A DNA stretch of 16,180 bases from an uncultured Clostridia bacterium (GTDB lineage Bacteria; Bacillota; Clostridia; Oscillospirales; CAG-272): assembly GCA_945949385.1 (NCBI GenBank), contig CAMFEL010000030.1:1-16180 (forward strand), given 5' to 3'. The notes below the pieces were generated by a model. That model saw nothing but the letters and a program-made list of their open reading frames with translations. It ran no database searches and was not told where the DNA came from. This document shows positions 1 to 7,772 of the stretch, one piece after another. The translations under genes and the position numbers were made by a program. Position 1 is the first letter of the stretch. Every line of letters begins with the position of its first letter.

Positions 1-2135
1 AGCTCCGTATGCTTTGCCCGAAGCTCCTCAAGCTGCTTTCTCGTCTCATTCGATTTTTTCTCGGCTTCTGCCTTTTCTTTTTGCAGCTTTTCGATGTGAG
101 AAGCGCGGGTGAGCATACCGGAATCACGTCTCACGCTGCCGCCCGTAAAGGAGCCGCCGGGGTTTATCTGCTGACCGTCGAGAGTGACTATGCGCAGCTT
201 CCATCCGCTGCGGCGCGCCACATCTGAGGCGTTGTCGATATTGTCAAAAACGGAGACCCGCCCGATAATGGAGGAAATGACCGCTCTGTACTTTTCTTCC
301 GTTTCCAGAAGCTCGTCGGCATATCCCACAAATCCGCGGCTGCCTGCCGCCTCCTCCATCTCCCGCGTTCTGCTCTGAGCCCGAACGCCGGAAAGAGGAT
401 AAAAGGTAGCGCGTCCCGCGCCCGCATTCTTCAGAGCATATATGCAAGCCTTTGCATCGCGCTCATCGTCTACAACTATGTTTTGCAGACTTGCGCCGAA
501 TGCAGTTTCAAGGGCAACGGTATACTCGTCGCTGACCTTAATAAGCCTTGACACGGGTCCCCGCACGCCTGACAGCCTGCCCTCGCGGCTTTGCTGCATA
601 ACGAATTTAACGCTGTTGTTATAGCCGTCGAAATGCTCCTGCATACGCTCCAGAGCGGAAATACGGCTGTGCAGCGCTTCCGCCGCCGCCTCGCTCTCAC
701 TGAGAGAAAGTCTTACCGCTTCGATATTGTCCGACAGAGAGATAAGCTGTCTGTCGCACTTCTCCGTTTCCGAGTCGGACTTTTTCAGCGCGTTTTCGTA
801 AAGCTCAACGCTTTTTCTGCATTCCTCACAGTCACGCTCTATATCAGAGAGCTGTTTTTCGTATTTTTCAAGCTCCGCCGAAATACTGGCCTGTCTGTCG
901 CTGCGGTCGCTTATACTGTTTTTCAGCACATCGCTGCGCACCCGCAGCTCGCCAAGCTCGCTCTCCCTCTCGCGCATTACCGCAAGAGACTCCTCAAGCT
1001 CTGCGCCCAGAGCCGCCTCGTCGCTTTTCGCCCCGTCTCTTTCCTTTTCGCAAAGGGCGATATAAGCATTCTTTTCGTCTATGCCCGAAGCTATCTCCGC
1101 CGCACGCGCTCTCAGAGCCTCTGCTCTTTTTCGCTCCTCTGCGGCATCCTCGCGGCTTTTGTCCGCCGCTCTTTGCTCCGCCTCGGTCATTGCCTTGGCG
1201 TGTACCGTCTCGTTTTCAAGCCTTGACGCTTCGTTTCTGACGGCGGCATTCATTTCCTTAATTCTGCCGTAAAGCGCTCCCGAGGACTGCTTATTCTCCT
1301 GGGACGCCTCGAAAAGCCTGTCATATTGTGCCTCAAGCTGCTTTTCGTCATCCTCCGCCATTTCAAGCTCGTGGGCGGAAAGACGGCACTGAGAGGTCAT
1401 TTTGTCAACATCCTCTCTCAGCTTCTCCGTATCGTAAAGCCACAGAGATACATCAAGCTTTTTCTTTTCGCCGTAAAGCTCAAGATACTTTCTTGCTTTT
1501 TCCGCGTCCTTTTCCAAAGGGCCTATTCTGCTTTCTATTTCGGTAAATATGTCGCTGACGCGGGTCATATTCGCCTCGCACTCGGCAAGCTTCTTTTCCG
1601 ACTCGTGCTTCTGGTATCTGTATTTTGATATTCCCGCGCTCTCCTCGAAAATGCCTCGTCTGTCCTCGCTTTTCTTGGAGATTATCTCGGATATTTTGCC
1701 CTGTCCAACAATGGAGTAGCCCTCGCGTCCGATACCCGTGTTCATAAACAGCTCGTAAATATCGCGCAGACGGCAGGGCTTTCTGTTTATAAAATACTCG
1801 CTCTCTCCGGCGCGGTAGCAGCGGCGTGTGACCGTTACCTCCTCGTAGGGGCAGTTCAGTTTGCGCGGCGCTTCGGAGTCGTCAAAGGTGACGGACACCT
1901 CCGCAAAGCTCATGGGACGGTGACCGTCTGCACCCACAAAGATAACATCCTCCATTTTGGAGCCGCGTATGTTCTTGGTGGATATTTCGCCCAGTACCCA
2001 GCGCATTGCGTCCGTAATATTGGATTTGCCGCTTCCGTTGGGGCCAACTATAACGGTAGCACCCGGATTGAAGCGCAGCACCGTTTTATCGGGGAAAGAT
2101 TTGAAGCCGTGAAGTTCCAGCGTTTTCAGATACAC
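1..2135 (-). CDS. smc: Chromosome segregation ATPase SMC, N-terminal two thirds (cut by window edge)
   Basis: SMC is the ATPase of the SMC-ScpAB condensin that compacts and segregates the chromosome. About 711 residues are visible; family members have about 1,190, so the second coiled coil and C-terminal ATPase half lie beyond position 1. Seen directly: the N-terminal motif YLKTLELHGFKSF, Walker A GPNGSGKS at residues 31-38, then GREGYSIVGQG. A long Glu/Lys/Arg-rich coiled coil follows from about residue 170 to 490. A hinge-like domain from about 500 to 670 ends in GGSFTGGS, after which the coiled coil resumes. The start is GTG at 2133-2135, which begins exactly at the conserved N-terminus and has GGGAG 8 bases upstream (2144-2148). 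The gene follows the radical SAM gene by 67 bases on the same strand and is probably the tail of the topA-trmFO-rnc operon. Identification is secure. Confidence 0.96.
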   Translation of the reverse strand, partial: MYLKTLELHGFKSFPDKTVLRFNPGATVIVGPNGSGKSNITDAMRWVLGEISTKNIRGSKMEDVIFVGADGHRPMSFAEVSVTFDDSEAPRKLNCPYEEVTVTRRCYRAGESEYFINRKPCRLRDIYELFMNTGIGREGYSIVGQGKISEIISKKSEDRRGIFEESAGISKYRYQKHESEKKLAECEANMTRVSDIFTEIESRIGPLEKDAEKARKYLELYGEKKKLDVSLWLYDTEKLREDVDKMTSQCRLSAHELEMAEDDEKQLEAQYDRLFEASQENKQSSGALYGRIKEMNAAVRNEASRLENETVHAKAMTEAEQRAADKSREDAAEERKRAEALRARAAEIASGIDEKNAYIALCEKERDGAKSDEAALGAELEESLAVMRERESELGELRVRSDVLKNSISDRSDRQASISAELEKYEKQLSDIERDCEECRKSVELYENALKKSDSETEKCDRQLISLSDNIEAVRLSLSESEAAAEALHSRISALERMQEHFDGYNNSVKFVMQQSREGRLSGVRGPVSRLIKVSDEYTVALETAFGASLQNIVVDDERDAKACIYALKNAGAGRATFYPLSGVRAQSRTREMEEAAGSRGFVGYADELLETEEKYRAVISSIIGRVSVFDNIDNASDVARRSGWKLRIVTLDGQQINPGGSFTGGSVRRDSGMLTRASHIEKLQKEKAEAEKKSNETRKQLEELRAKHTE

Positions 2136-2149
2136 TGCGGTTTCTCCCT

Positions 2150-2178
2150 TTCTTTCAGTTCTTCTTTCAGTTCTTCTT
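2150..2178 (-). repeat. 12-bp tandem duplication in the smc leader
   Basis: On the minus strand the unit GAAGAACTGAAA occurs twice in perfect tandem (2153-2176). The 12-bp periodicity extends a few bases to either side. It ends two bases from the GGGAG ribosome binding site of smc. A short purine-rich duplication here could be a slippage product that changes the spacing upstream of the start. No function is evident. Confidence 0.75.
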
Positions 2179-2202
2179 GATATGGTCGCGTTTGTTTATG
2201 CT

Positions 2203-3210
2203 CTAAATTATGTCAATAGATATATTATACCCTTTCAGGCTGTCCTTTTCAAGGATTTTGACGCATTTTGCGCCGCTTTTTTCCTTAATATGCGCCATAT
2301 TTTCTTTTTTATGGCCGACAGCCGCCGAAACCGCGCCCTTCGGCACATATACGACAAGCGATTTACCCCGTGCGTCACGGTCTCGCAGCGCGTCAGTTAT
2401 CAGATTTCTGTACAGCCGTCCTCTCACAAGCTCACCGACGGCGGGATGGTTGGGACCCGCGAAATAGCAGCCCTCGCTGTGGAGGTTTTCGCCCTCATGC
2501 AGACCGATTTTCAAAACGGGCACGCCGTTTTCCGCAAACACCTTCAGCACGGCGGCGCTTCTCTCCACCGCCTCCTCAACGCTCAAGGGCGTATACTCTC
2601 CCCGACGGCACATAGCCTCAAGAGGCGTGTTTCTGAAAACTATACAGGGGTATATTCTCGCCCCCTCCGCGCCATCGGCGCAGATAATTCGCGCCGTCTC
2701 GACTTCACTTTCGGGCGTTGCTCCCGGCAGTCCCGTCATCATCTGCCCTACAAAGGAAAACCCGTGATGTCTGAGCATTCTTACCGCCTTGTACGACGCC
2801 TTTGCCCTATGTCCCCGTCGGCAGGCTTCAAGCACTCTGTCGTCAAAGCTTTGTATGCCCAGCTCCACCTGGCTTACGGTGTAGCCGTGAAGAATATCGC
2901 ATATTTCCTCGGAAATATAGTCAGGTCTTGTGGACATTCTGATTCCGCTGACTTCTCCTTTGTCAACATATTCCTGCGCAATATCCAGAAGCCGCAGCAT
3001 AAGCGAACGGTCGATCCCCGTAAAGGAGCCGCCGAAATAGGCTATCTCGCACTCTCTGTCACCTTTTGTAGCAAGAGAGGCTTCAATTATACGACGCACA
3101 TTTTCCTCGCAAAAAGAAGGGGCGCCCGTGATCGCGTGCTGGTCGCAGAACACGCATTGATTGGGGCAGCCCATGTGCTGTATGAATATGGGAATGTTTA
3201 TGTGCTTCAT
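2203..3210 (-). CDS. Elp3-like radical SAM protein between rnc and smc
   Basis: This is a 335-residue radical SAM enzyme. The iron-sulphur cluster motif C-x3-C-x2-C is at residues 15, 19 and 22 (CPNQCVFC), close to the N-terminus, followed by GGSFTGI, the glycine-rich motif of the SAM-binding barrel. It resembles the radical SAM half of Elp3-type proteins but lacks their C-terminal acetyltransferase domain. A tRNA-related role would therefore be a guess; the substrate is unknown. The start ATG lies 2 bases after the rnc stop with no clear Shine-Dalgarno, so it is probably translated by coupling to rnc. From general knowledge, a radical SAM gene of this type often sits between rnc and smc in Clostridia. 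The family assignment is firm and the function is not. Confidence 0.88.
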   Translation of the reverse strand: MKHINIPIFIQHMGCPNQCVFCDQHAITGAPSFCEENVRRIIEASLATKGDRECEIAYFGGSFTGIDRSLMLRLLDIAQEYVDKGEVSGIRMSTRPDYISEEICDILHGYTVSQVELGIQSFDDRVLEACRRGHRAKASYKAVRMLRHHGFSFVGQMMTGLPGATPESEVETARIICADGAEGARIYPCIVFRNTPLEAMCRRGEYTPLSVEEAVERSAAVLKVFAENGVPVLKIGLHEGENLHSEGCYFAGPNHPAVGELVRGRLYRNLITDALRDRDARGKSLVVYVPKGAVSAAVGHKKENMAHIKEKSGAKCVKILEKDSLKGYNISIDII

Positions 3211-3212
3211 AG

Positions 3213-3944
3213 TCAGTTGTTTTCGGGCACGCCGCCGAAAAGCTTCAGGGCGTTTTTGGCCGCCGCAAGCTCTGCTTCCCGCTTGGAGGAGCCTGTTCCC
3301 CTGCCTATCACATTGGAATTGAGCATAGCCGCAACCGTATAGGATTTATCGTGATCCGGCCCCTTTTCCTCAATGACCGCATATTCCAGCTTTTCGCCGT
3401 TTGCCTGCTGTACTATCTGCTGAAGCGCCGTTTTGTAGTCAAGGAAAGATTCCTCACGGCTGATGTATTCTATTTCGCCGTTAACAAAGGGGATCACAAA
3501 CTCCGCAATTTTGTCAATATCCTCGTTGGAGTCGATATAGAACGCGCCCAGCACCGCTTCAAAAGCGTCGGAGGTGACCGACGGACGGCATCTGCCGCCG
3601 CCTTTTTCCTCGCCGCGTCCCATATAGAGATAATCTCCCAGATTGATCTCCTTTGCGTATTTGGCAAGAGCCTTTTCGCACACCACGGAGGCGCGTATCT
3701 TCGTAAGGTCGCCCTCCTTGCGTGAAGAATAGTGAGAGAAAAGATATCCGGAAACAACGATGGACAAAACGGAGTCTCCCAGAAACTCCAGTCTCTCGTT
3801 GCACACCCTGCCCTTTTCGTTTTTGTGCTCGTTTATATATGATGAATGAGTCAGCGCGTCGCGCAGAAGCGCCTTATTTTTGAATTCATAGCCAAGCCGC
3901 TTTTCCAAAAGGCTCTGGTCAAGCGGAAGTCCCGCCGTATTCAT
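3213..3944 (-). CDS. rnc: Ribonuclease III
   Basis: RNase III cleaves double-stranded RNA, including rRNA precursors. The 243-residue protein has the normal family length and two-domain layout. The catalytic domain carries NERLEFLGDSVL with the metal-binding acidic residues E53 and D57. A second acidic pair lies in SDAFEAVLGAFYIDS. A C-terminal double-stranded-RNA-binding domain runs from about residue 168 to 238, ending in SSKREAELAAAKNALKLF. The start ATG is preceded by AAAAGGA. It sits 21 bases after trmFO and overlaps nothing; the next gene begins 2 bases after its stop, so these genes are almost certainly cotranscribed. Linkage of rnc to smc is common in Firmicutes. Complete and intact. 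Confidence 0.97.
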   Translation of the reverse strand: MNTAGLPLDQSLLEKRLGYEFKNKALLRDALTHSSYINEHKNEKGRVCNERLEFLGDSVLSIVVSGYLFSHYSSRKEGDLTKIRASVVCEKALAKYAKEINLGDYLYMGRGEEKGGGRCRPSVTSDAFEAVLGAFYIDSNEDIDKIAEFVIPFVNGEIEYISREESFLDYKTALQQIVQQANGEKLEYAVIEEKGPDHDKSYTVAAMLNSNVIGRGTGSSKREAELAAAKNALKLFGGVPENN

Positions 3945-3965
3945 TGTTCTGTCATCCTTTTCTTA

Positions 3966-5312
3966 TCAGTTGATTTCGTAATTAAGTGAGCGCGCCGCAC
4001 GCCCGATTTCCTCAAGCGCGCTTTGGGCGTATACCCTGTAACGCTCTTTTTTGCCGCCCTTTATTCTGTCGGCGGTATGTGAAAGTATGCCGAAATTGGC
4101 GTTCATGGGCTGAAAATCCCCCGCGCCGCCGCAGCTAACATATTTCGCCATGGCGCCTATCATGGTGGTGTCGGGGAAAGTGACGGCGCCGCCGCCCATA
4201 GCCTTTGACGCGGCGGAAGCTCCCGCCGTAAAGCCGGAAGCCGCCGACTCGATATAGCCCTCCACACCCGTCATCTGACCTGCGAAAAACAAGGTTTCCC
4301 TGCTTCTCATGCTGTAATCCCGGGACAAAAGCTTCGGAGAGTTGAGAAAGGTATTTCTGTGCATTACGCCGTAGCGCAGGAACTGGGCATTTTCAAGTCC
4401 CGGTATCATACGGAATACCCGCCTCTGTTCGGGAAAAGTCAGGTGTGTCTGAAATCCCACCAGATTGAACATGGTGCCTTCCTCGTTCTCACGGCGAAGC
4501 TGTACCACCGCGTAGTAATTTTCCTCCGTGTCGGGACGGTGTATTCCCACCGGCTTCATTGGGCCGTAGCGCAGAGTATCTCTGCCTCGGCGCGCCATTA
4601 CCTCCACGGGCATACAGCCCTCAAAGACAGTAAGCTTCTCTCCGGCTTCAAAATCGTGCAGCTTTGCTTCCTCGGCTGAAATCAGCGCGTCGTAAAAAGC
4701 GTCGTACTCCTCCCGGTTCATGGGGCAGTTTATATAGTCCGGCGTACCCTTGCCGTATCTTGAAGCAAAGAACGCCTTTGTCATATCAATGCTTGAAAAA
4801 TCCACTATGGGAGCCGCCGCGTCGAAAAAAGAAAGCTGCTCGCCGCCCACAAGAGCGCTTATGGCGTCAGCCATTTTCCCGCTTGTAAGAGGGCCCGTGG
4901 CAATGACCGTTACGCCATAAGCGGGTATTTCCGTCATTTCGCGGCACAAAACCTCAATATTTTCACATTCTGCAATTTTTGCGGTAATATAGTCGGAAAA
5001 AGCGGTTCTGTCTACCGCCAAAGCGCCGCCGGCAGATACCGAGGTGGCGTCTGCCGCCTCCATTATGAGAGAACCCAGCCGCCGCAGCTCTTCTTTCAGA
5101 AGTCCGACGCCGCTTGTAATATCGGCGCTTCTCAGAGAGTTTGAGCAAACCAGCTCCGCAAAGCCGTTATATGAGTGGGCGGGGGTCTTCTTTTCGGGCT
5201 TCATCTCCCAAAGCCGCACACGGCAGCCGCGCTTTGCAGCCTGCCATGCCGCCTCACAGCCTGCAAGCCCCGCTCCGTATATATCAACGGTATGTTCGGT
5301 GGGTTCCGTCAT
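3966..5312 (-). CDS. trmFO: Folate- and FAD-dependent tRNA (uracil-54-C5)-methyltransferase TrmFO
   Basis: TrmFO makes 5-methyluridine at position 54 of tRNA. It uses methylenetetrahydrofolate as carbon source and reduced FAD, unlike the SAM-dependent TrmA of enterobacteria. The 448-residue protein opens with a Rossmann FAD-binding motif, VDIYGAGLAGCEAA. It contains AELVCSNSLRS (C56) and FEGCMPVEVMARRG (C233), which match by position the two functional cysteines known from the Bacillus subtilis enzyme (C53 and C226). Further family signatures are YGPMKPVGI, FNLVGFQTHL, and FFAGQMTGVEGYIESAASG near the C-terminus. The start ATG has GGAAAGGA about 8 bases upstream. It follows topA by 85 bases, as in many Firmicutes. 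Complete. Confidence 0.96.
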   Translation of the reverse strand: MTEPTEHTVDIYGAGLAGCEAAWQAAKRGCRVRLWEMKPEKKTPAHSYNGFAELVCSNSLRSADITSGVGLLKEELRRLGSLIMEAADATSVSAGGALAVDRTAFSDYITAKIAECENIEVLCREMTEIPAYGVTVIATGPLTSGKMADAISALVGGEQLSFFDAAAPIVDFSSIDMTKAFFASRYGKGTPDYINCPMNREEYDAFYDALISAEEAKLHDFEAGEKLTVFEGCMPVEVMARRGRDTLRYGPMKPVGIHRPDTEENYYAVVQLRRENEEGTMFNLVGFQTHLTFPEQRRVFRMIPGLENAQFLRYGVMHRNTFLNSPKLLSRDYSMRSRETLFFAGQMTGVEGYIESAASGFTAGASAASKAMGGGAVTFPDTTMIGAMAKYVSCGGAGDFQPMNANFGILSHTADRIKGGKKERYRVYAQSALEEIGRAARSLNYEIN

Positions 5313-5397
5313 GGCTCTTTTCCTTTCCGATACTCTCTTTTCGCCGCCTCTCCCGCTCCGTCATAAAGGCGGTACGGGACACGCCGCAAATTGGTTG

Positions 5398-7668
5398 TTA
5401 TTTTTCTGCTTTATCCTCTGCCGCTTCCTTTTGCACTCCCTCGCGCTTGTAGCCGCAGCCCTCGGTTTTGCACACCAGCAGATCCTTGCCCTTTTTCACA
5501 TAAAGAAGTCCGCCGCATTCGGGGCATTTTTCGTCAGTGGGCATATCCCAGGAGGAAAAATCGCATTCGGGATATTTTGAACAAGAGTAGAACACGCTCT
5601 TATTGCGCCCGTATTTTGTAACGATGTCGGCACCGCATTTGGGGCAAGCCACTCCGAGAGAGCGCATTTTCTGCTTTGTAAACTTGCATTTGGGATAATT
5701 CACGCAGGCGTAAAAGGCGCCGTAGCGTCCGCTGCGCAGTACCATGTCTCCCCCGCACAGCTCGCATTTGAAGGGAGCGATCTCCGCCTTCTTTCCGTCG
5801 GCGGCGGGAGCGGTTTTTGTCAGCGGCTTTGTATTCTTACAGGTGGGATAATTGGGGCAGGCGGCGAATTTTCCGAAGCGTCCGTTTTTAACGATCATTT
5901 TCGCGCCGCACACCTCGCAGACAATATCCGTCTCCTCCACGGGGATGTCAATATCGTCCTTTGACACCGACTTCATGGCCGCATCAAGCTCTTTTTCAAA
6001 GCCTTTGTAAAAGCCGGAAAGGGTCTTTGTCATATCCTGCTTGCCCGCCTCGATTGAGTCAAGACTCGTCTCCATCTGCGCCGTGAACTTGTAGTCCACT
6101 ATGTCGGGGAAATACTGCGTCATCAGCGTATTGGTGACCTCTCCCAAAGGGGTGGGAACAAGGGACTTGCCGTCTCTTGCCACATAGCCGCGGGAGGTGA
6201 TTATGGAAATAATGGGCGTGTAGGTAGAAGGTCTGCCTATTCCTTTTTCCTCAAGGAATTTAATAAGAGACGCCTCAGTATATCTTGCGGGCGGCTCCGT
6301 AAAGTGCTGAGTGCCGGAAACCTCGCGGCAGGCAAGCTTTTCTCCCTCTTTGCAGGAGGGCAGCTTTTTGTTCTTGTCCTCGTCCACCTCGTCGGTTGAC
6401 TCCTCGTATACCGCCATATATCCGTTGAACTTCACGGTGTATCCGGTTGTGCGGAAAAGACAGCCGTTGCAGTCAAAGTCCGCAGAAACCGTGGAAAGCT
6501 CCGCCGACGCCATCTGGCTTGCCACAAAGCGATCCCATATAAGCTTATACAGCCTGTACTGATCGGAGGAAAGATGCTTTTTGACAGAAGCGGGATCGTG
6601 CTTCATGGAAGAAGGACGGATAGCTTCGTGAGCGTCCTGCGCGCCCGCTTTTGATTTATAGCTGCGGGGATTTTTCGGGCAGTACTCGCCGCCGAACTTT
6701 TCCGTAATATACTCTCTCGCCGCCGTCTGCGCCTCTGCGGCAATGCGCAGGGAGTCTGTTCTCATATAGGTGATAAGACCCTGTACGCCGCCGTCGCTGC
6801 CCAGATTTATTCCCTCATAAAGCTCCTGCGCCACGCGCATGGTGCGCTGTGACTGGAAGTTCAGCTTGCGGGAAGCCTCCTGCTGCAGAGTAGAAGTGGT
6901 AAAGGGCGGCGCGGGGGACTTCATTTTTGAGCCGCGCTTGATCTCAACAGCCGTAAACTCACCGCCGCGGCAGGTGTCGCATACTCTGTCGGCGTCCTCT
7001 GCGCAGTGCAGCTCCACTTTCTTTTTGCCTTCGGTCTCGCCGTAGTAGCGCACCGTCATTTCCTTGCCCTTGGAGGTTTCTATAATAGCGTCCACCGTCC
7101 AGTATTCGCTGGGGACAAAAGCCCGTATCTCGTTTTCTCTCTCCACGATTATTCTGGTGGCAACTGACTGCACGCGTCCTGCCGACAGACCGCTTTTCAC
7201 CTTTTTCCAAAGAAACGGTGACAGCTTATAGCCGACTATTCTGTCAAGGATCCGCCTCGTCTGCTGAGCGTTCACCAGATCCATATCAAGCTCTCTGGGA
7301 TTCTTTATGGCTTCCCTGACGGCTGACTTTGTAATTTCGTTAAAGGTTATGCGCTTTGCCTTTTCAACGGGAATGCCCAAAGCGCCCGCAAGGTGCCAGG
7401 AAATAGCCTCTCCCTCGCGGTCGGGGTCCGTTGCGAGAAAGACGCGGTCGGCCTTTGCCGCTTCTTTCTTCAGTTCTTTTATAAGGTCGCCCTTGCCGCG
7501 GATATTGATGTAATGAGGCTCAAAGCTGTTTTCAATATCTATTCCCAAAGATGATTTGGGCAGATCGCGCACATGACCCTTTGAAGCAATTACTTTATAG
7601 TTCTGACCGAGATAGCCTTTTATTGTTCCCGCCTTCGCGGGGGACTCCACTATTACGAGACTTGTCAT
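5398..7668 (-). CDS. topA: DNA topoisomerase I (type IA)
   Basis: TopA relaxes negatively supercoiled DNA by single-strand passage. The 756-residue protein has an N-terminal Toprim domain (IVESPAKA with E8; DPDREGEAISWHLA with D81, D83 and E85). The transesterification tyrosine Y301 lies in GLITYMRTDS. The C-terminal third carries zinc-ribbon repeats: CEVCG...CPNYPTC, CELCG...CVNYPKC, CPKCG...CSKYPEC, and a fourth, more divergent CPECG...CKTEGC. All expected metal and catalytic residues are present. The start ATG has GGGAAAGGA about 8 bases upstream, behind a good promoter at 7716-7744. It appears to head a topA-trmFO-rnc-radical SAM-smc transcription unit. Read-through from dprA is also possible, because I see no clear terminator between them. 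Confidence 0.97.
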   Translation of the reverse strand: MTSLVIVESPAKAGTIKGYLGQNYKVIASKGHVRDLPKSSLGIDIENSFEPHYINIRGKGDLIKELKKEAAKADRVFLATDPDREGEAISWHLAGALGIPVEKAKRITFNEITKSAVREAIKNPRELDMDLVNAQQTRRILDRIVGYKLSPFLWKKVKSGLSAGRVQSVATRIIVERENEIRAFVPSEYWTVDAIIETSKGKEMTVRYYGETEGKKKVELHCAEDADRVCDTCRGGEFTAVEIKRGSKMKSPAPPFTTSTLQQEASRKLNFQSQRTMRVAQELYEGINLGSDGGVQGLITYMRTDSLRIAAEAQTAAREYITEKFGGEYCPKNPRSYKSKAGAQDAHEAIRPSSMKHDPASVKKHLSSDQYRLYKLIWDRFVASQMASAELSTVSADFDCNGCLFRTTGYTVKFNGYMAVYEESTDEVDEDKNKKLPSCKEGEKLACREVSGTQHFTEPPARYTEASLIKFLEEKGIGRPSTYTPIISIITSRGYVARDGKSLVPTPLGEVTNTLMTQYFPDIVDYKFTAQMETSLDSIEAGKQDMTKTLSGFYKGFEKELDAAMKSVSKDDIDIPVEETDIVCEVCGAKMIVKNGRFGKFAACPNYPTCKNTKPLTKTAPAADGKKAEIAPFKCELCGGDMVLRSGRYGAFYACVNYPKCKFTKQKMRSLGVACPKCGADIVTKYGRNKSVFYSCSKYPECDFSSWDMPTDEKCPECGGLLYVKKGKDLLVCKTEGCGYKREGVQKEAAEDKAEK

Positions 7669-7715
7669 ATATCAGTTCCTTTCCCTGAAATGATTATTTG
7701 GGTAGGCAGTTTATT

Positions 7716-7744
7716 ATTATATACAAACGGAATTCATTTTTCAA
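7716..7744 (-). promoter_or_regulatory. Sigma-A-type promoter for topA
   Basis: On the minus strand TTGAAA (7739-7744) and TATAAT (7716-7721) are separated by exactly 17 bases: five of six matches at -35 and six of six at -10. The predicted start near 7709 leaves a leader of about 40 bases ending in the topA ribosome binding site. The surrounding 104-bp gap between dprA and topA is AT-rich. Confidence 0.75.
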
Positions 7745-7772
7745 TACACAGAATGAAAATTTCAAAAGCTCG

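Noticed and set aside
2182..3342. Plus-strand open frame opposite the radical SAM gene and rnc end (386 codons)
   Set aside because: It spans two real minus-strand genes with clear motifs and has no motif of its own.
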